This document shows positions 1 through 9,985 of a stretch of 28,859 bases of DNA, in pieces; position 1 is the first letter of the stretch; each line of letters opens with the position of its first letter. Both the position numbers and the translations under genes were made by a program. Under the pieces are notes generated by a model. The model worked only from the letters and a program-made list of their open reading frames with translations, ran no database searches and was not told the DNA's origin. This DNA is from an uncultured Blautia sp. (GTDB lineage: Bacteria; Bacillota; Clostridia; Lachnospirales; Lachnospiraceae): the NCBI GenBank assembly GCA_934358405.1, contig CAKRKL010000013.1, forward strand, positions 1 to 28,859, written 5' to 3'.

Positions 1-9
1 CGGCTGTCC

Positions 10-2286
10 TTAAGAATCCTGTGGCAAAGGGGACACCGTCTTGGATACAGAAGATTCAGAAAGCTCCTGTATCCTTGTTCCAAGAGAGCTGTAACGTTTT
101 TGCTGCTTCTCATTGCGGATCATCTCCCCGAAAGTTTCTTCACTTCCAACTACTGTTACGCACTTTCTTGCCCGCGTCACTCCTGTGTAAAGAAGGTTAC
201 GGTTCATCAGCATCTTAGGTCCGGAAAGAAGCGGCAATATCACAGCCGGATATTCTGATCCCTGAGATTTATGTATAGTAATGGCATAAGCAAGCTCAAG
301 CTCCTCCAGCTGCTTGAAGGAGTAATCTGCATACCGTCCATCCTCAAATTCCACGGTAGCCGTTTCTGCAAATTCATTAATTTCCTTCAGGATACCTGTA
401 TCTCCATTGAACACACCCACGCCTTCTTCTACGGGAATTCCGTATTTCCCCCGGACTTCCCACTCCATCTGATAGTTGTTTCGAATCTGCATGACCTTAT
501 CTCCCTCCCGGAAAAGGTGCTCGCCAATTTCTTTTTCTTTTTTGTCAGGACCGGCTGGATTCAGATACATCTGCAGAATCTGATTCAGCCGTTCCACACC
601 AAGAAGTCCCTTCCTCATAGGAGTCAGAACCTGGATTTCAAAAGGCCTTGCATCCACATATCTTGGAAGCTTCTCCTGAATCAAGGCAATTACTACCCGA
701 ATGATTATATCTGCGTCATATCTTTTTAAGAAGAAGAAATCCCGGCTCTTGTTATCCAGGGAAACCTGCTCTCCATTATGGATTTTGTGAGCATTTACCA
801 CAATATCACTATGAGAAGCCTGTCTGAAAATTTTCTTCAGCTCTACCACTGGAAAAGCTCCACTTTGTATTATGTCACGCAGCACATTTCCAGGTCCTAC
901 ACTTGGCAGCTGGTTCTCATCCCCCACCAGAATAATTCTGGTTCCTGCAGTCACAGCAAGAAGCAGGGAATGCATTAGAAAAATATCTACCATAGACATC
1001 TCATCAATAATAATCACATCTGTGTCTAACGGATTCTCTGCATTTCTGTCAAAATGAACTCCCTGAGATTCCCGATTATCATCCTCCGGAGCTCCGTTAA
1101 GTTCCAGAAGACGATGTATGGTCTGTGCCTCGTATCCGGTAGCCTCCGTCATTCTCTTAGCTGCACGTCCTGTCGGAGCCGCCAGCCTGAGAGTTGCTCC
1201 TTCTCCTTCAAAAAAGCGGATAATCGCATTGATAGTGGTTGTTTTACCTGTACCAGGTCCTCCTGTAAGAATAAAAAGTCCATTTCCTGCTGCTTCTATC
1301 ACTGCCTTTTTCTGCATTTCTTCAAGTACTGTACCTGTTTCCTTCTCAATTTGAGCAATCCTCTTCTCCATCATCTGCTCGTCCTGCGGATAACAGATAT
1401 TCAATTCTGTCAGCATTCTGGCAGTATTCAATTCCAGATGGTAATACTGACTTGGGTAAACAAACACAGTCCCTGCTTTTTCTTTTAGTACCAGCTTCCT
1501 GTCAAGTGCCATGTCCATAAGATGCTTTTCCATATAGGAAACATCAACCTGAAGCAGTCTGGATGCCCGTGCAAACAGTTCTTCCTTCGGAAGATAAACA
1601 TGTCCTTCCCCGGAAGCCTGGAGAAGAGTATACATCATGCCGCTGCGAATCCTGTAATCTGAATCTGCATGAATCCCAATGCGGGATGCAATGGCATCTG
1701 CAATTTTAAATCCCACGCCGGAAATATCGTCAGCAAGACGATATGGATTTTCCTGAAGAACTCCATATACAGACTGACCGTATTTCTGATATATTTTGGC
1801 ACCAAGATTCAGAGAAATCCCATATTTCTGCAAAAACATCATAGCCTTGCGCATATCAGCCTTCTCCGTAACCTGTGCTGCAATCTCCCTTGCCTTTTTT
1901 TCACTGATTCCCTTCACTTCTGCAAGTCTTTCCGGTTCTTCTTCCACAATGCGTAAAGTGTCTTCGCCAAAATATCGGACAATTCTTGCCGCCAATGCCA
2001 CACCTACACCCTTAATAGCGCCAGATCCAAGATACCGTTCCATTGCCATTGTGTCCTCCGGAGCTTTCTCCGCATAGGAATGGATTACAAACTGCCTTCC
2101 ATACACATGATGCTGGGAAAATTGTCCCTCAGCCTCAATCGTCACTCCCTGAGTAATGTCAGGAAAGGTTCCCACACAGGTCACTTCTTCTTCAGAATCT
2201 GAAGTTTTCAGCACCATAACTGTGTAACCATTATCCTCATTTCGGAATATAACATGATCGATATACCCTGTAACTTTCTCACTCAT
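10..2286 (-). CDS. recD2: RecD2-type ATP-dependent 5'-3' DNA helicase
   Basis: This is a superfamily 1B DNA helicase of the RecD2 type, the form found in bacteria without RecBCD and thought to act in repair and replication-fork maintenance. The 758 residues have an N-terminal OB-like part, helix-hairpin-helix repeats (about 88-135 and 183-205), then the motor: Walker A GGPGTGKTTT (342-351), Walker B IIIDEMSMVD (425-434), LVGDENQLPSVGPG (453-466), IHKSQGSEYP (671-680) and LLYTGVTRAR (698-707). Length and the long N-terminal extension fit RecD2 rather than the shorter RecBCD RecD. The ATG at 2284-2286 has an AGGAG at good spacing. The stop lies 10 bases inside the window, so the gene is complete. 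It lies downstream of mreB on the same strand, separated by a perfect hairpin. The family is certain; the cellular role is inferred from relatives. Confidence 0.96.
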   Translation of the reverse strand: MSEKVTGYIDHVIFRNEDNGYTVMVLKTSDSEEEVTCVGTFPDITQGVTIEAEGQFSQHHVYGRQFVIHSYAEKAPEDTMAMERYLGSGAIKGVGVALAARIVRYFGEDTLRIVEEEPERLAEVKGISEKKAREIAAQVTEKADMRKAMMFLQKYGISLNLGAKIYQKYGQSVYGVLQENPYRLADDISGVGFKIADAIASRIGIHADSDYRIRSGMMYTLLQASGEGHVYLPKEELFARASRLLQVDVSYMEKHLMDMALDRKLVLKEKAGTVFVYPSQYYHLELNTARMLTELNICYPQDEQMMEKRIAQIEKETGTVLEEMQKKAVIEAAGNGLFILTGGPGTGKTTTINAIIRFFEGEGATLRLAAPTGRAAKRMTEATGYEAQTIHRLLELNGAPEDDNRESQGVHFDRNAENPLDTDVIIIDEMSMVDIFLMHSLLLAVTAGTRIILVGDENQLPSVGPGNVLRDIIQSGAFPVVELKKIFRQASHSDIVVNAHKIHNGEQVSLDNKSRDFFFLKRYDADIIIRVVIALIQEKLPRYVDARPFEIQVLTPMRKGLLGVERLNQILQMYLNPAGPDKKEKEIGEHLFREGDKVMQIRNNYQMEWEVRGKYGIPVEEGVGVFNGDTGILKEINEFAETATVEFEDGRYADYSFKQLEELELAYAITIHKSQGSEYPAVILPLLSGPKMLMNRNLLYTGVTRARKCVTVVGSEETFGEMIRNEKQQKRYSSLGTRIQELSESSVSKTVSPLPQDS

Positions 2287-2380
2287 CCCTTATTCTCCTG
2301 CTGCCGGTACATTTATGCGGGACTGTTGTCATTTCATTGGTTTTCATATTCCCATTACACAATATCCCCGCCTGTTCACA

Positions 2381-2406
2381 AAGGGTACTGCATAAGCAGT
2401 ACCCTT
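2381..2406. terminator. Perfect 11-bp hairpin between mreB and recD2
   Basis: AAGGGTACTGC and GCAGTACCCTT flank a 4-base loop, forming a perfect 11-bp stem in the mreB-recD2 gap. Neither strand has a clear T-tract after the stem, so it is not a textbook intrinsic terminator. It may attenuate read-through from mreB or stabilise a processed 3' end. Confidence 0.5.
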
Positions 2407-2446
2407 CTCATAAGTAGTCAATTATAAGTTTCTCTCGTATCAGATA

Positions 2447-3436
2447 TTATTCTTCCATTCTGGTAAGCACTTCAGCATATTTGCCGGTTCCTACAACGAC
2501 TGCAGACATGGCATCCTGCACGGTAAGCGTACTTACTCCTGTCTTCTGTTCGATCAGTGTATCCATACCATGAAGCATTGCCCCGCCTCCAGTCAGTACA
2601 ATTCCACGATCTACAATATCTGCCGCTAATTCCGGAGGAGTTTTCTCCAGAACTCCATGTACAGTTTCTACAATCTGATTGGTCGCATCCTTTAATGCAA
2701 TTCGAATTTCTTCAGATGTTAGCGTAACTACCTTGGGAAGTCCTGTGATCACGTTTCTCCCCTTCACTTCCAGGGTTCGAGGAGAAGCCTCCTGACTTGC
2801 GGTTCCGATTTTTATTTTAATATTCTCGGCAGCCTCCTCACCAATAAACAGACTGTGATTCTTTCTCACATAGCTCATTATCGCCTGATCAAAATTATCT
2901 CCTGCAACCTTCACAGATGCAGATACAACCAGTCCTGCCATGGATATCACAGCTACATCCGTGGTTCCGCCTCCAATATCCACAATAAGATTTCCAAATG
3001 GCTTGGTTACATCTACCCCGGCACCGATTGCGGCGGCAATAGGCTCTTCCACAAGAAATACCTCTCTTGCTCCTGCCTGATAGGTAGCTTCCTCTACCGC
3101 CTTCTTCTCTATTTCAGTCGTTCCGCTTGGAATACAAATACTGATTCTTGGTTTACGGAAAGCATGTCTTCCCATTGCCCTTGAAATAAAATATTTCAGC
3201 ATTTTCTCCATAACGGTATAATCCACAATTACGCCCTGACGGATAGGCCGGATCACTTCCAGATTGGAAGATAAATGGCCACTCATCTGTCTGGCTTCCT
3301 CGCCGATTGCTTTAATTTTCTCTGTATTTTTATCATAAACCACTACAGACGGCTCACTGAGCACCAGTCCCCGTCCTGTGGAATACACCTGACTGTTCCT
3401 GGTTCCCAGGTCGATTCCAATATCACTGGCAGGCAT
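2447..3436 (-). CDS. mreB: MreB/Mbl-family actin-like rod-shape protein (orphan, no mreC/mreD beside it)
   Basis: This is a bacterial actin that polymerises under the membrane and guides the peptidoglycan elongation machinery. At 329 residues it has the normal family length. The actin ATPase motifs are visible: phosphate-1 IGIDLGTRNSQVY (6-18), phosphate-2 VDIGGGTTDVAVIS (152-165), the connecting segment VEEPIAAAIGAG (129-140) and the adenosine motif GIVLTGGGAMLHGMD (278-292). Phosphate-1 departs from the common GTANT form. The ATG has an AAAGGGG sequence upstream and a candidate promoter at 3540-3568. No mreC, mreD or minCD genes are adjacent, so this is a stand-alone copy that could be Mbl- or MreBH-like rather than the main MreB. 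The family is sure; the paralogue type is not. Confidence 0.93.
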   Translation of the reverse strand: MPASDIGIDLGTRNSQVYSTGRGLVLSEPSVVVYDKNTEKIKAIGEEARQMSGHLSSNLEVIRPIRQGVIVDYTVMEKMLKYFISRAMGRHAFRKPRISICIPSGTTEIEKKAVEEATYQAGAREVFLVEEPIAAAIGAGVDVTKPFGNLIVDIGGGTTDVAVISMAGLVVSASVKVAGDNFDQAIMSYVRKNHSLFIGEEAAENIKIKIGTASQEASPRTLEVKGRNVITGLPKVVTLTSEEIRIALKDATNQIVETVHGVLEKTPPELAADIVDRGIVLTGGGAMLHGMDTLIEQKTGVSTLTVQDAMSAVVVGTGKYAEVLTRMEE

Positions 3437-3539
3437 TGAATTCCCCTTTCTTCATTGCTTCAAAGCAAGCCTGAAATTTCCTTCATGATATATTCCAGAT
3501 ACTTGCTGCTCTCTTTACAATGCATTCTTTCTTCGTACC

Positions 3540-3568
3540 ATTATAAACAAAAATGCAGCACTTGGAAA
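3540..3568 (-). promoter_or_regulatory. Candidate sigma-A promoter of mreB
   Basis: On the minus strand, TTTCCA (3563-3568) and a perfect TATAAT (3540-3545) are separated by 17 bp. It lies just after the uvrA stop codon and about 105 bp before the mreB start. The -10 is consensus and the -35 matches 4 of 6. Confidence 0.6.
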
Positions 3569-3573
3569 GAGGG

Positions 3574-6411
3574 TTATTTCAGATATTTGGCAACATAGCG
3601 TCCGGTATAGGATGTCGGATTCTCTGCAATCTCCTCAGGAGTACCCTTGGCAACAACTGTTCCGCCGCCTTCTCCCCCTTCAGGACCTATATCAATGATG
3701 TAATCTGCTGTCTTGATCACATCCAGATTATGTTCGATTACAACTACCGTATTCCCGCCTTCAGACAGTCTCCGCAAAATTTCTACAAGCTTCTGCACAT
3801 CTGCAAAATGAAGTCCGGTAGTAGGCTCATCCAAAATATAAATTGTCTTGCCTGTACTTCGCTTGCTCAGCTCTGTTGCCAGTTTAATACGCTGCGCCTC
3901 ACCGCCTGACAATGTGGTAGACGGCTGTCCCAGACGAATATAGGAAAGCCCTACATCATATAAGGTTTCAATCTTTCTTCTGATGGATGGAACATTCTCA
4001 AAGAAGGTCATAGCCTCCTCCACGGTCATATTCAGTACATCATAGATACTCTTATCCTTGTACTTAACTTCCAGAGTCTCACGATTGTATCGCTTGCCCT
4101 TACATACCTCACAGGGAACATACACATCCGGCAGAAAATGCATCTCAATCTTAATAATTCCATCACCGCTGCAGGCTTCACATCTTCCGCCTTTCACATT
4201 GAAGCTGAATCGTCCCTTTTTATATCCCTTTGCTTTTGCATCGGCAGTAGCTGCAAATAAATCGCGAATCTGATCAAACACACCTGTATAGGTAGCAGGA
4301 TTGGATCTTGGAGTACGTCCAATAGGCGACTGGTCAATGGCAATAACCTTATCCAGCTGTTCTGTTCCCAGAATATCATCATGTTTTCCCGGTATTATCC
4401 GTGCTCTGTTCAGCACCTTTGCAAGATGCTTATAAAGAATCTCATTAATCAGGGAACTCTTTCCGGAACCGGAAACCCCTGTAATGCAGGTCATAATTCC
4501 AAGTGGAATATCCACATCAATATGCTTCAGATTATTCTCGGCAGCACCCTTGATCGTTAAAAATCCACTTGGCTCTTTACGTACCTCCGGCACCGGAATC
4601 TTAAGCTTTCCGCTAAGGTAGGCACCGGTAATAGAATTCGGATTCTTCATCAGGTCTTCTGCCGTACCCATTCCTACCAGCTGTCCGCCATGTTCCCCTG
4701 CTCCCGGACCGATATCCACAATACAATCTGCTGCACGCATGGTATCTTCATCATGCTCTACCACGATCAGACTGTTTCCCAGATCCCGCAGATGCATCAG
4801 TGCCCCAAGCAGCTTGTCATTATCTCTCTGATGCAGGCCGATGCTTGGTTCATCCAGAATATAAGCAACACCAACCAGTCCGGAACCAATCTGTGTAGCC
4901 AGACGGATCCTCTGTGCTTCCCCGCCGGACAAAGTGCCTGTAGCACGGGCCAGTGAAAGGTATTCAAGACCTACATCTGCAAGAAATCCAACCCGCGCCC
5001 TGATTTCCTTCAGGATCTGTTTTCCGATGAGCTGCTGCTGAGGTGACAGTTCCATTTCCTGTAAATACATCTTCAGCTTATCAATCGGCATATTGGTAAC
5101 TTCATAAATATTTTTATCTGCAACTGTAACTGCCAGAGATTCCTTCTTAAGCCGCTGTCCCTTGCAGGCCTTACAGGGCGTGATCTGCATAAAGCTCTCA
5201 TATTCCTGCTTCATGGCCTCTGAACCTGTCTCCTTATATCGCTGCTCTACATTACGTATCAGTCCCGGGAAAGCCACATCATAAATGCCCTCTCCCCGTT
5301 GTCCTTTATAATAGACCTTCACAGAATGTCCATCTGTACCATACAGAAGAATATCCTGGATTTTTTTAGGATAGTCCTTAAAGGGAGTGTCCAGGTCAAA
5401 ATTATACTCTCTGCATAACGCATTCAAAATGGCATTTGTAAAGCTGCTCTTGTCTGTACAGGACTGCCATCCCATCACAGTAATAGCTCCCTTGGCAATG
5501 CTTAATGACTTATCCGGTATCATGAGGTCGGGATCAAATTCCATCTTGTATCCAAGCCCCAGACATTCCGGGCAGGCGCCAAATGGATTGTTAAAGGAAA
5601 AGCTTCTCGGCTCAATCTCATCAATACTGATACCACAATCCGGACAGGAAAAGCTCTGGCTGAAATTCATATAACTGCCATCCATAGTATCCACTACAGC
5701 CAGCCCCTCTGCCAGATTCAGTACCGTTTCAAGAGAATCCGTAAGTCGTTTCTCAATCCCCTGTTTCACAATAAGACGATCTACTATAATAGCGATCGTG
5801 TGCTTAATATTCTTATCCAACGTGATTTCTTCAGAAAGCTCGTATACATTCCCATCAATTTCTGCTCTCACATAACCGCTGCGTCTCGCCTGATCTAAAA
5901 GCTTGGCATGAGTACCCTTGCGTCCGCGGACCACAGGGGCAAGAAGCTGGATCTTGGTACGCTCCGGCAGCTCCATGATCTGATCCACCATCTGATCCAC
6001 AGTCTGCCTGGCAATCACTCTCCCGCATTTCGGACAATGGGGAATGCCTATGCGAGCATACAGAAGGCGAAAATAATCATAAATCTCCGTCACAGTTCCA
6101 ACTGTAGATCTGGGATTGCGGTTGGTAGACTTCTGGTCAATAGAAATGGCCGGGGGCAGTCCCTCTATGCTCTCTACATCCGGCTTCTCCATCTGTCCCA
6201 GGAACTGTCTGGCATAGGAGGACAGGGATTCCATATAACGTCTCTGCCCCTCTGCATATATGGTATCAAAAGCAAGGGAAGACTTACCGGAGCCGCTCAG
6301 CCCGGTAAGAACCACAAACTTATCCCTTGGAATATCTACGCTGAGATTCTTCAGATTGTTCTCATTGGCCCCTCTGATTCTGATAAACTGTTTCTTATTC
6401 TCTGCTGCCAT
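3574..6411 (-). CDS. uvrA: UvrABC excinuclease subunit A
   Basis: UvrA is the damage-sensing ATPase of nucleotide excision repair; as a dimer it scans DNA and loads UvrB. Two ABC cassettes are present: Walker [10 protein letters not shown] (37-45), signature [13 protein letters not shown] (494-506) and [10 protein letters not shown] (518-527); then Walker [10 protein letters not shown] (645-653), signature [13 protein letters not shown] (834-846) and [10 protein letters not shown] (859-868). Zinc-finger cysteines are seen at about 256-283 (CPDC...CPEC) and 744-770 (CEAC...CEVC). The frame is open 18 codons further to a GTG at 6463-6465. The ATG at 6409-6411 is preferred because GGAGG lies 5 nt upstream and it gives 945 residues, the usual size. 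An SOS-type promoter precedes the gene, and uvrB is not in the window. Confidence 0.97.
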   Translation of the reverse strand: MAAENKKQFIRIRGANENNLKNLSVDIPRDKFVVLTGLSGSGKSSLAFDTIYAEGQRRYMESLSSYARQFLGQMEKPDVESIEGLPPAISIDQKSTNRNPRSTVGTVTEIYDYFRLLYARIGIPHCPKCGRVIARQTVDQMVDQIMELPERTKIQLLAPVVRGRKGTHAKLLDQARRSGYVRAEIDGNVYELSEEITLDKNIKHTIAIIVDRLIVKQGIEKRLTDSLETVLNLAEGLAVVDTMDGSYMNFSQSFSCPDCGISIDEIEPRSFSFNNPFGACPECLGLGYKMEFDPDLMIPDKSLSIAKGAITVMGWQSCTDKSSFTNAILNALCREYNFDLDTPFKDYPKKIQDILLYGTDGHSVKVYYKGQRGEGIYDVAFPGLIRNVEQRYKETGSEAMKQEYESFMQITPCKACKGQRLKKESLAVTVADKNIYEVTNMPIDKLKMYLQEMELSPQQQLIGKQILKEIRARVGFLADVGLEYLSLARATGTLSGGEAQRIRLATQIGSGLVGVAYILDEPSIGLHQRDNDKLLGALMHLRDLGNSLIVVEHDEDTMRAADCIVDIGPGAGEHGGQLVGMGTAEDLMKNPNSITGAYLSGKLKIPVPEVRKEPSGFLTIKGAAENNLKHIDVDIPLGIMTCITGVSGSGKSSLINEILYKHLAKVLNRARIIPGKHDDILGTEQLDKVIAIDQSPIGRTPRSNPATYTGVFDQIRDLFAATADAKAKGYKKGRFSFNVKGGRCEACSGDGIIKIEMHFLPDVYVPCEVCKGKRYNRETLEVKYKDKSIYDVLNMTVEEAMTFFENVPSIRRKIETLYDVGLSYIRLGQPSTTLSGGEAQRIKLATELSKRSTGKTIYILDEPTTGLHFADVQKLVEILRRLSEGGNTVVVIEHNLDVIKTADYIIDIGPEGGEGGGTVVAKGTPEEIAENPTSYTGRYVAKYLK

Positions 6412-6488
6412 CTGTTCCTCCATTTCCAAACCGCCAGCTGCGGTTGTCATCACCTTGTAATTCACATCATTCAGAATAATCTTCTTTC

Positions 6489-6517
6489 AGAATATCACGC
6501 AAACATATGTTCGTCAA
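6489..6517 (-). promoter_or_regulatory. uvrA promoter (TTGACG-17-TATTCT)
   Basis: On the minus strand, TTGACG (6512-6517) and TATTCT (6489-6494) are 17 bp apart, close to the sigma-A consensus. The predicted transcript starts near 6482, about 70 nt before the chosen uvrA start. A LexA-type box overlaps the spacer and -35. Confidence 0.75.
6500..6513 (-). promoter_or_regulatory. LexA (SOS) box over the uvrA promoter
   Basis: The minus strand reads CGAACATATGTTTG. It matches 13 of 14 positions of the Gram-positive LexA/DinR consensus CGAAC-RNRY-GTTYC, with only the last base differing. It sits against the -35 box, where a bound repressor would block RNA polymerase. uvrA is a classical SOS gene in Firmicutes. 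Confidence 0.75.
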
Positions 6518-6569
6518 GTGGTTCTTATTTTCTTTTAACAAAGTATCTCGCAGCAAGCGGCATATTCGT

Positions 6570-7703
6570 TTATAGAAGAAAGTCTGCCATAATTCCATTG
6601 CTTACATGAATGCCCGCTCTGGACAGAAAAATCCTTCTGTTTTTTTCCATAAGCAGTCCCTGGCTTTTATATTTTTCCAGAATCTCTCCATAAATATTCT
6701 CTATGGCAGTTCCGAAATATTCCTGAAAATCATCTTTTGATACACCTTTGGTCATTCGAAGCCCAAGAAACATGAATTCACTCATTTCATCCTCTTTAGT
6801 GAGCAGTTCCCTGTTTTTTCGGATTTTTTCCAGATTTTCACTATCACTCAGATATTCCTGCATATCGGCAGTGTTGGTAAAGCGTTCCCTGCCAATCAAA
6901 GATGCAGCGCCAAGGCCCAGGCCAAGATAATCTGTTCTTGTCCAATAACCTTCGTTATGTCTGCAGCTTTTGCCCTCCTTTGCATAATTTGATATTTCAT
7001 ATTGCTGATAACCATATTTTCCCAGGACATCCGCTACTGCCTCATACATCTGATACTCAGTATCTTCATCCGGCAGATCCAGTTTTCTTTCAAAAAAAGG
7101 TGTTCCCTCTTCAATAATTAAACTGTATGCAGAAATATGCTCCGGGCCAAGCTCTGCCACTGTGCGAAGATTATCTATCCACCCCTCATAACGCTGTCCG
7201 GGAATAGCAAACATCAAATCTGTATTAATATTAGAGAATCCTGCTTCCCGTGCCATATAATAGCTTTCCAGAAATTGTTCATAGTTATGGATTCGACCAA
7301 GAGCAGACAGCTCCTGATTCTTTGGAGACTGCAATCCTATGCTAAGCCTGTTAATTCCATACCTCTTATATAGCGCCAGTTTCTCTGTTGTAAGTGTTCC
7401 CGGATTTGCCTCAATCGTAATTTCCGCATCCTGTGTAAGGCAAAAGCATTTTTGTATTCCCTGCAAAAGCTTCTCCATAATATCACAGTCCGGTACAGAG
7501 GGAGTTCCTCCGCCAATAAAAACAGTATCCACCGGACGCTTTTCCACTGCTGATGCAGCCTCCATTTCCCGTAAAAGTGCATAAATATAAGCTTCCTGCC
7601 CGGCCCTGGTAGCAGGACCTGACAGGAAGTCACAATAATCACATTTCTTTATGCAAAACGGGATGTGAAGGTACAGCTCCAGACTGTCTTTCTTTTTTCC
7701 CAT
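6570..7703 (-). CDS. hemW: HemW, radical SAM heme chaperone (older name: oxygen-independent coproporphyrinogen III oxidase-like)
   Basis: HemW is a radical SAM protein that binds heme and delivers it to client proteins; it was long annotated as HemN. The 377 residues open with YLHIPFCIKKCDYCDF, giving the 4Fe-4S cysteines C17, C21 and C24 (CX3CX2C), then the SAM-binding GGGTP (64-68). Further family motifs are HISAYSLIIEEGTPF and the HNEGYW segment of the HemW C-terminal part. It lacks the N-terminal extension of true HemN. The ATG has AGGAGG about 7 nt upstream. It is last in the gpr-spoIIP-lepA run, a common place for hemW in Clostridia, where hrcA often follows; here uvrA with its own promoter comes next. 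No heme synthesis genes are in view. Confidence 0.93.
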   Translation of the reverse strand: MGKKKDSLELYLHIPFCIKKCDYCDFLSGPATRAGQEAYIYALLREMEAASAVEKRPVDTVFIGGGTPSVPDCDIMEKLLQGIQKCFCLTQDAEITIEANPGTLTTEKLALYKRYGINRLSIGLQSPKNQELSALGRIHNYEQFLESYYMAREAGFSNINTDLMFAIPGQRYEGWIDNLRTVAELGPEHISAYSLIIEEGTPFFERKLDLPDEDTEYQMYEAVADVLGKYGYQQYEISNYAKEGKSCRHNEGYWTRTDYLGLGLGAASLIGRERFTNTADMQEYLSDSENLEKIRKNRELLTKEDEMSEFMFLGLRMTKGVSKDDFQEYFGTAIENIYGEILEKYKSQGLLMEKNRRIFLSRAGIHVSNGIMADFLL

Positions 7704-7757
7704 CCTGATTTTCCTCCTGAAAATGAATTGCGTCTTTATAAAAAACGCACCATTTCC

Positions 7758-8099
7758 TTATTGGTTCTCTGATGTATCCGTTCCGGAAGCATTCTGTCCT
7801 TCCTTCTGCACCAGATATTCATTAATCATCATTACATCTCCGTTCTGCGCAACTGCGTCTTTATTAACCTGGCGAGGTGCTACAGTAGGAGTGGGGCTTG
7901 GAATCGGTGTAATCTTCATTACTCCCTGAGAAGCTGCATCCGGTTCTTTTACATTCTTTCTGCTGCATGCACAGCTGCCTGCAAAAATTATGATTACAAG
8001 CAGTATGGCTGCAAGAATTCCTCCCTTAATCCACTGTTCCCGGTCACTTTTAAAGCTTCTTTTAATTCTTCTGATCAGAACATGTAATTTTGCTTTCAT
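7758..8099 (-). CDS. Small single-pass membrane protein of unknown function
   Basis: I do not recognise this protein. It is about 113 residues with a strongly basic N-terminus (KAKLHVLIRRIKRSFK), one hydrophobic segment GGILAAILLVIIIFAG at about residues 26-41, then two cysteines (CAC), a proline-rich PIPSPTPTVAP stretch and a polar tail. This suggests a cytoplasmic basic end, one membrane anchor and a short exposed domain. The frame is open 5 codons further upstream (to 8114). The ATG at 8097-8099 is chosen because GGAGG lies 6 nt before it and the upstream ATG has no ribosome site. It starts 27 nt after the lepA stop and ends 54 nt before hemW, so it is co-transcribed with both. Confidence 0.75.
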   Translation of the reverse strand: MKAKLHVLIRRIKRSFKSDREQWIKGGILAAILLVIIIFAGSCACSRKNVKEPDAASQGVMKITPIPSPTPTVAPRQVNKDAVAQNGDVMMINEYLVQKEGQNASGTDTSENQ

Positions 8100-8126
8100 C
8101 TGACTCCTCCGCATGTGCAGCCATTC

Positions 8127-9935
8127 TTAATTCTCATCCAGCTTTAGGACACTCATAAATGCTTTCTGTGGAATTTCTACATTTCCTACCTGGCGCATTC
8201 TCTTCTTGCCTTCCTTCTGTTTCTCAAGAAGCTTTTTCTTACGGGAAATATCGCCTCCGTAGCACTTGGCAAGAACGTCCTTACGCATAGCTCTGACAGT
8301 CTCTCTGGCAATGATCTTGCTTCCCACTGCTGCCTGAATAGGAATCTCAAAAAGCTGGCGGGGAATTTCCTCTTTCAGCTTCTCGCACATTTTACGTCCA
8401 CGCTCATAAGAGGTGTCAGCATGTACAATAAAGGAAAGTGCATCCACTTCTTCTTTGTTAACAAGAATATCCAGCTTCACAAGCTCACTGCGCTCATAAC
8501 CACAAAGCTCATAATCCAGAGAAGCATAACCTCTGGAACGGGACTTCAACGCGTCAAAGAAATCATAAATAATCTCATTCAGCGGAAGCTTATATTTAAG
8601 AAGCGCACGGGTCTCCTCCATATATTCCATGCCAAGATACTGACCGCGGCGCTCCTGGCAAAGGTCCATAATCGCACCGATGAATTCAGTGGTAACCATG
8701 ATTTCAGCATTGACAATAGGCTCTTCCATATACTCAATTTCAGACGGATCCGGAAGATTGGTGGGGTTAGTCAGGTCAATGACTTCTCCATTTGTTTTAT
8801 GCACCTTATAAATAACACTTGGCGCTGTGGTAACAAGATCCAGATCATATTCTCTTTCCAGGCGCTCCTGGATAATCTCCAAATGAAGAAGGCCAAGAAA
8901 TCCGCAGCGGAAGCCAAAGCCAAGTGCGACAGAGGTCTCAGGTTCATAGAAAAGAGAGGCATCATTCAGCTGCAGCTTCTCCAATGCATCACGGAGATCG
9001 CCGTATTTGGCGCCATCAGCAGGATAAAGTCCGCAGTAAACCATAGGATTTACTTTCTTATATCCAGGCAAAGCTTTCTCACACGGGCGATTATTATCTG
9101 TAATAGTATCACCAACCCGGGTATCTCTTACATTCTTGATGCTGGCAGTAATATAACCAACCATTCCGGCAGTCAGCTCCTCGCAGGCAAGAAACTGTCC
9201 TGCTCCGAAATATCCTACCTCCACAACCTCTGCTGTAAATCCGGTAGCCATCATACGGATAGTAGTGCCCTTTCGTACCTTTCCATCCACCATACGGCAG
9301 AAAACAATAGCACCCTTATAAGAATCATAAATGGAATCAAAAATCAGAGCCTTCAGCGGCGCATCTGCATCTCCCACAGGTGCCGGAATCTTAGCAACCA
9401 CCTGTTCCAGTACCTGCTCCACATTCAATCCTGTTTTAGCAGAAATCAAAGGGGCATCCTGTGCTTCAAGTCCGATTACATCCTCAATCTCATTGATTAC
9501 TCTCTCTGGCTCTGCGCTTGGGAGGTCCACCTTATTAATTACCGGAATAACCTCAAGATCATGATCCAACGCCATATATACATTTGCAAGCGTCTGCGCC
9601 TCAATACCCTGGGCAGCATCTACAACAAGAATTGCACCATCACATGCAGCAAGGCTTCGGGAAACCTCATAATTAAAGTCTACGTGTCCTGGTGTATCGA
9701 TCAGGTTAAAAATATACTCCTGTCCGTCTTTTCCATGGTAAACAGTGCGGACCGCCTGTGATTTAATAGTGATTCCACGCTCTCTTTCAAGCTCCATATT
9801 ATCCAAAACCTGAGACTGCATCTCTCGCTCTGTGAGAAGACCTGTCATCTCTATGATTCTGTCCGCCAATGTGGATTTGCCATGATCAATATGTGCAATA
9901 ATACAAAAATTTCGAATTTTACTCTGGTCTGTCAT
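8127..9935 (-). CDS. lepA: Elongation factor 4 (LepA), ribosome back-translocase GTPase
   Basis: LepA is a translational GTPase that binds stalled or mis-translocated ribosomes. The G motifs are AHIDHGKS (14-21), DTPGHVDF (80-87), NKVD (134-137) and a later SAKTG. The C-terminal part carries the LepA-specific tail with [20 protein letters not shown] and [14 protein letters not shown], which separates it from EF-G. The frame allows ATG at 9942-9944 or 9933-9935. The AGAGGAGG block ends 1 nt before the first and about 10 nt before the second. I chose the second (602 residues, usual N-terminus), but the difference is only three codons. A promoter with an extended -10 lies between spoIIP and lepA, so lepA can be expressed in growing cells apart from the sporulation genes. 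Confidence 0.97.
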   Translation of the reverse strand: MTDQSKIRNFCIIAHIDHGKSTLADRIIEMTGLLTEREMQSQVLDNMELERERGITIKSQAVRTVYHGKDGQEYIFNLIDTPGHVDFNYEVSRSLAACDGAILVVDAAQGIEAQTLANVYMALDHDLEVIPVINKVDLPSAEPERVINEIEDVIGLEAQDAPLISAKTGLNVEQVLEQVVAKIPAPVGDADAPLKALIFDSIYDSYKGAIVFCRMVDGKVRKGTTIRMMATGFTAEVVEVGYFGAGQFLACEELTAGMVGYITASIKNVRDTRVGDTITDNNRPCEKALPGYKKVNPMVYCGLYPADGAKYGDLRDALEKLQLNDASLFYEPETSVALGFGFRCGFLGLLHLEIIQERLEREYDLDLVTTAPSVIYKVHKTNGEVIDLTNPTNLPDPSEIEYMEEPIVNAEIMVTTEFIGAIMDLCQERRGQYLGMEYMEETRALLKYKLPLNEIIYDFFDALKSRSRGYASLDYELCGYERSELVKLDILVNKEEVDALSFIVHADTSYERGRKMCEKLKEEIPRQLFEIPIQAAVGSKIIARETVRAMRKDVLAKCYGGDISRKKKLLEKQKEGKKRMRQVGNVEIPQKAFMSVLKLDEN

Positions 9936-9985
9936 TCGAGACATTCCTCCTCTGGTTATGCTATACTCTTTTATCTTATCAAGAG

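Noticed and set aside
5908..6609. A 233-codon plus-strand open frame opposite uvrA and running past its start
   Set aside because: It overlaps uvrA, its SOS promoter and the end of hemW, shows no family features and is best seen as an antisense shadow.
8421..9761. A 446-codon open frame on the plus strand opposite lepA
   Set aside because: It mirrors the codon pattern of an intact, highly conserved gene. Its predicted protein is a string of Ile, Leu, Asn and His without motifs, and it lacks its own transcription signals.
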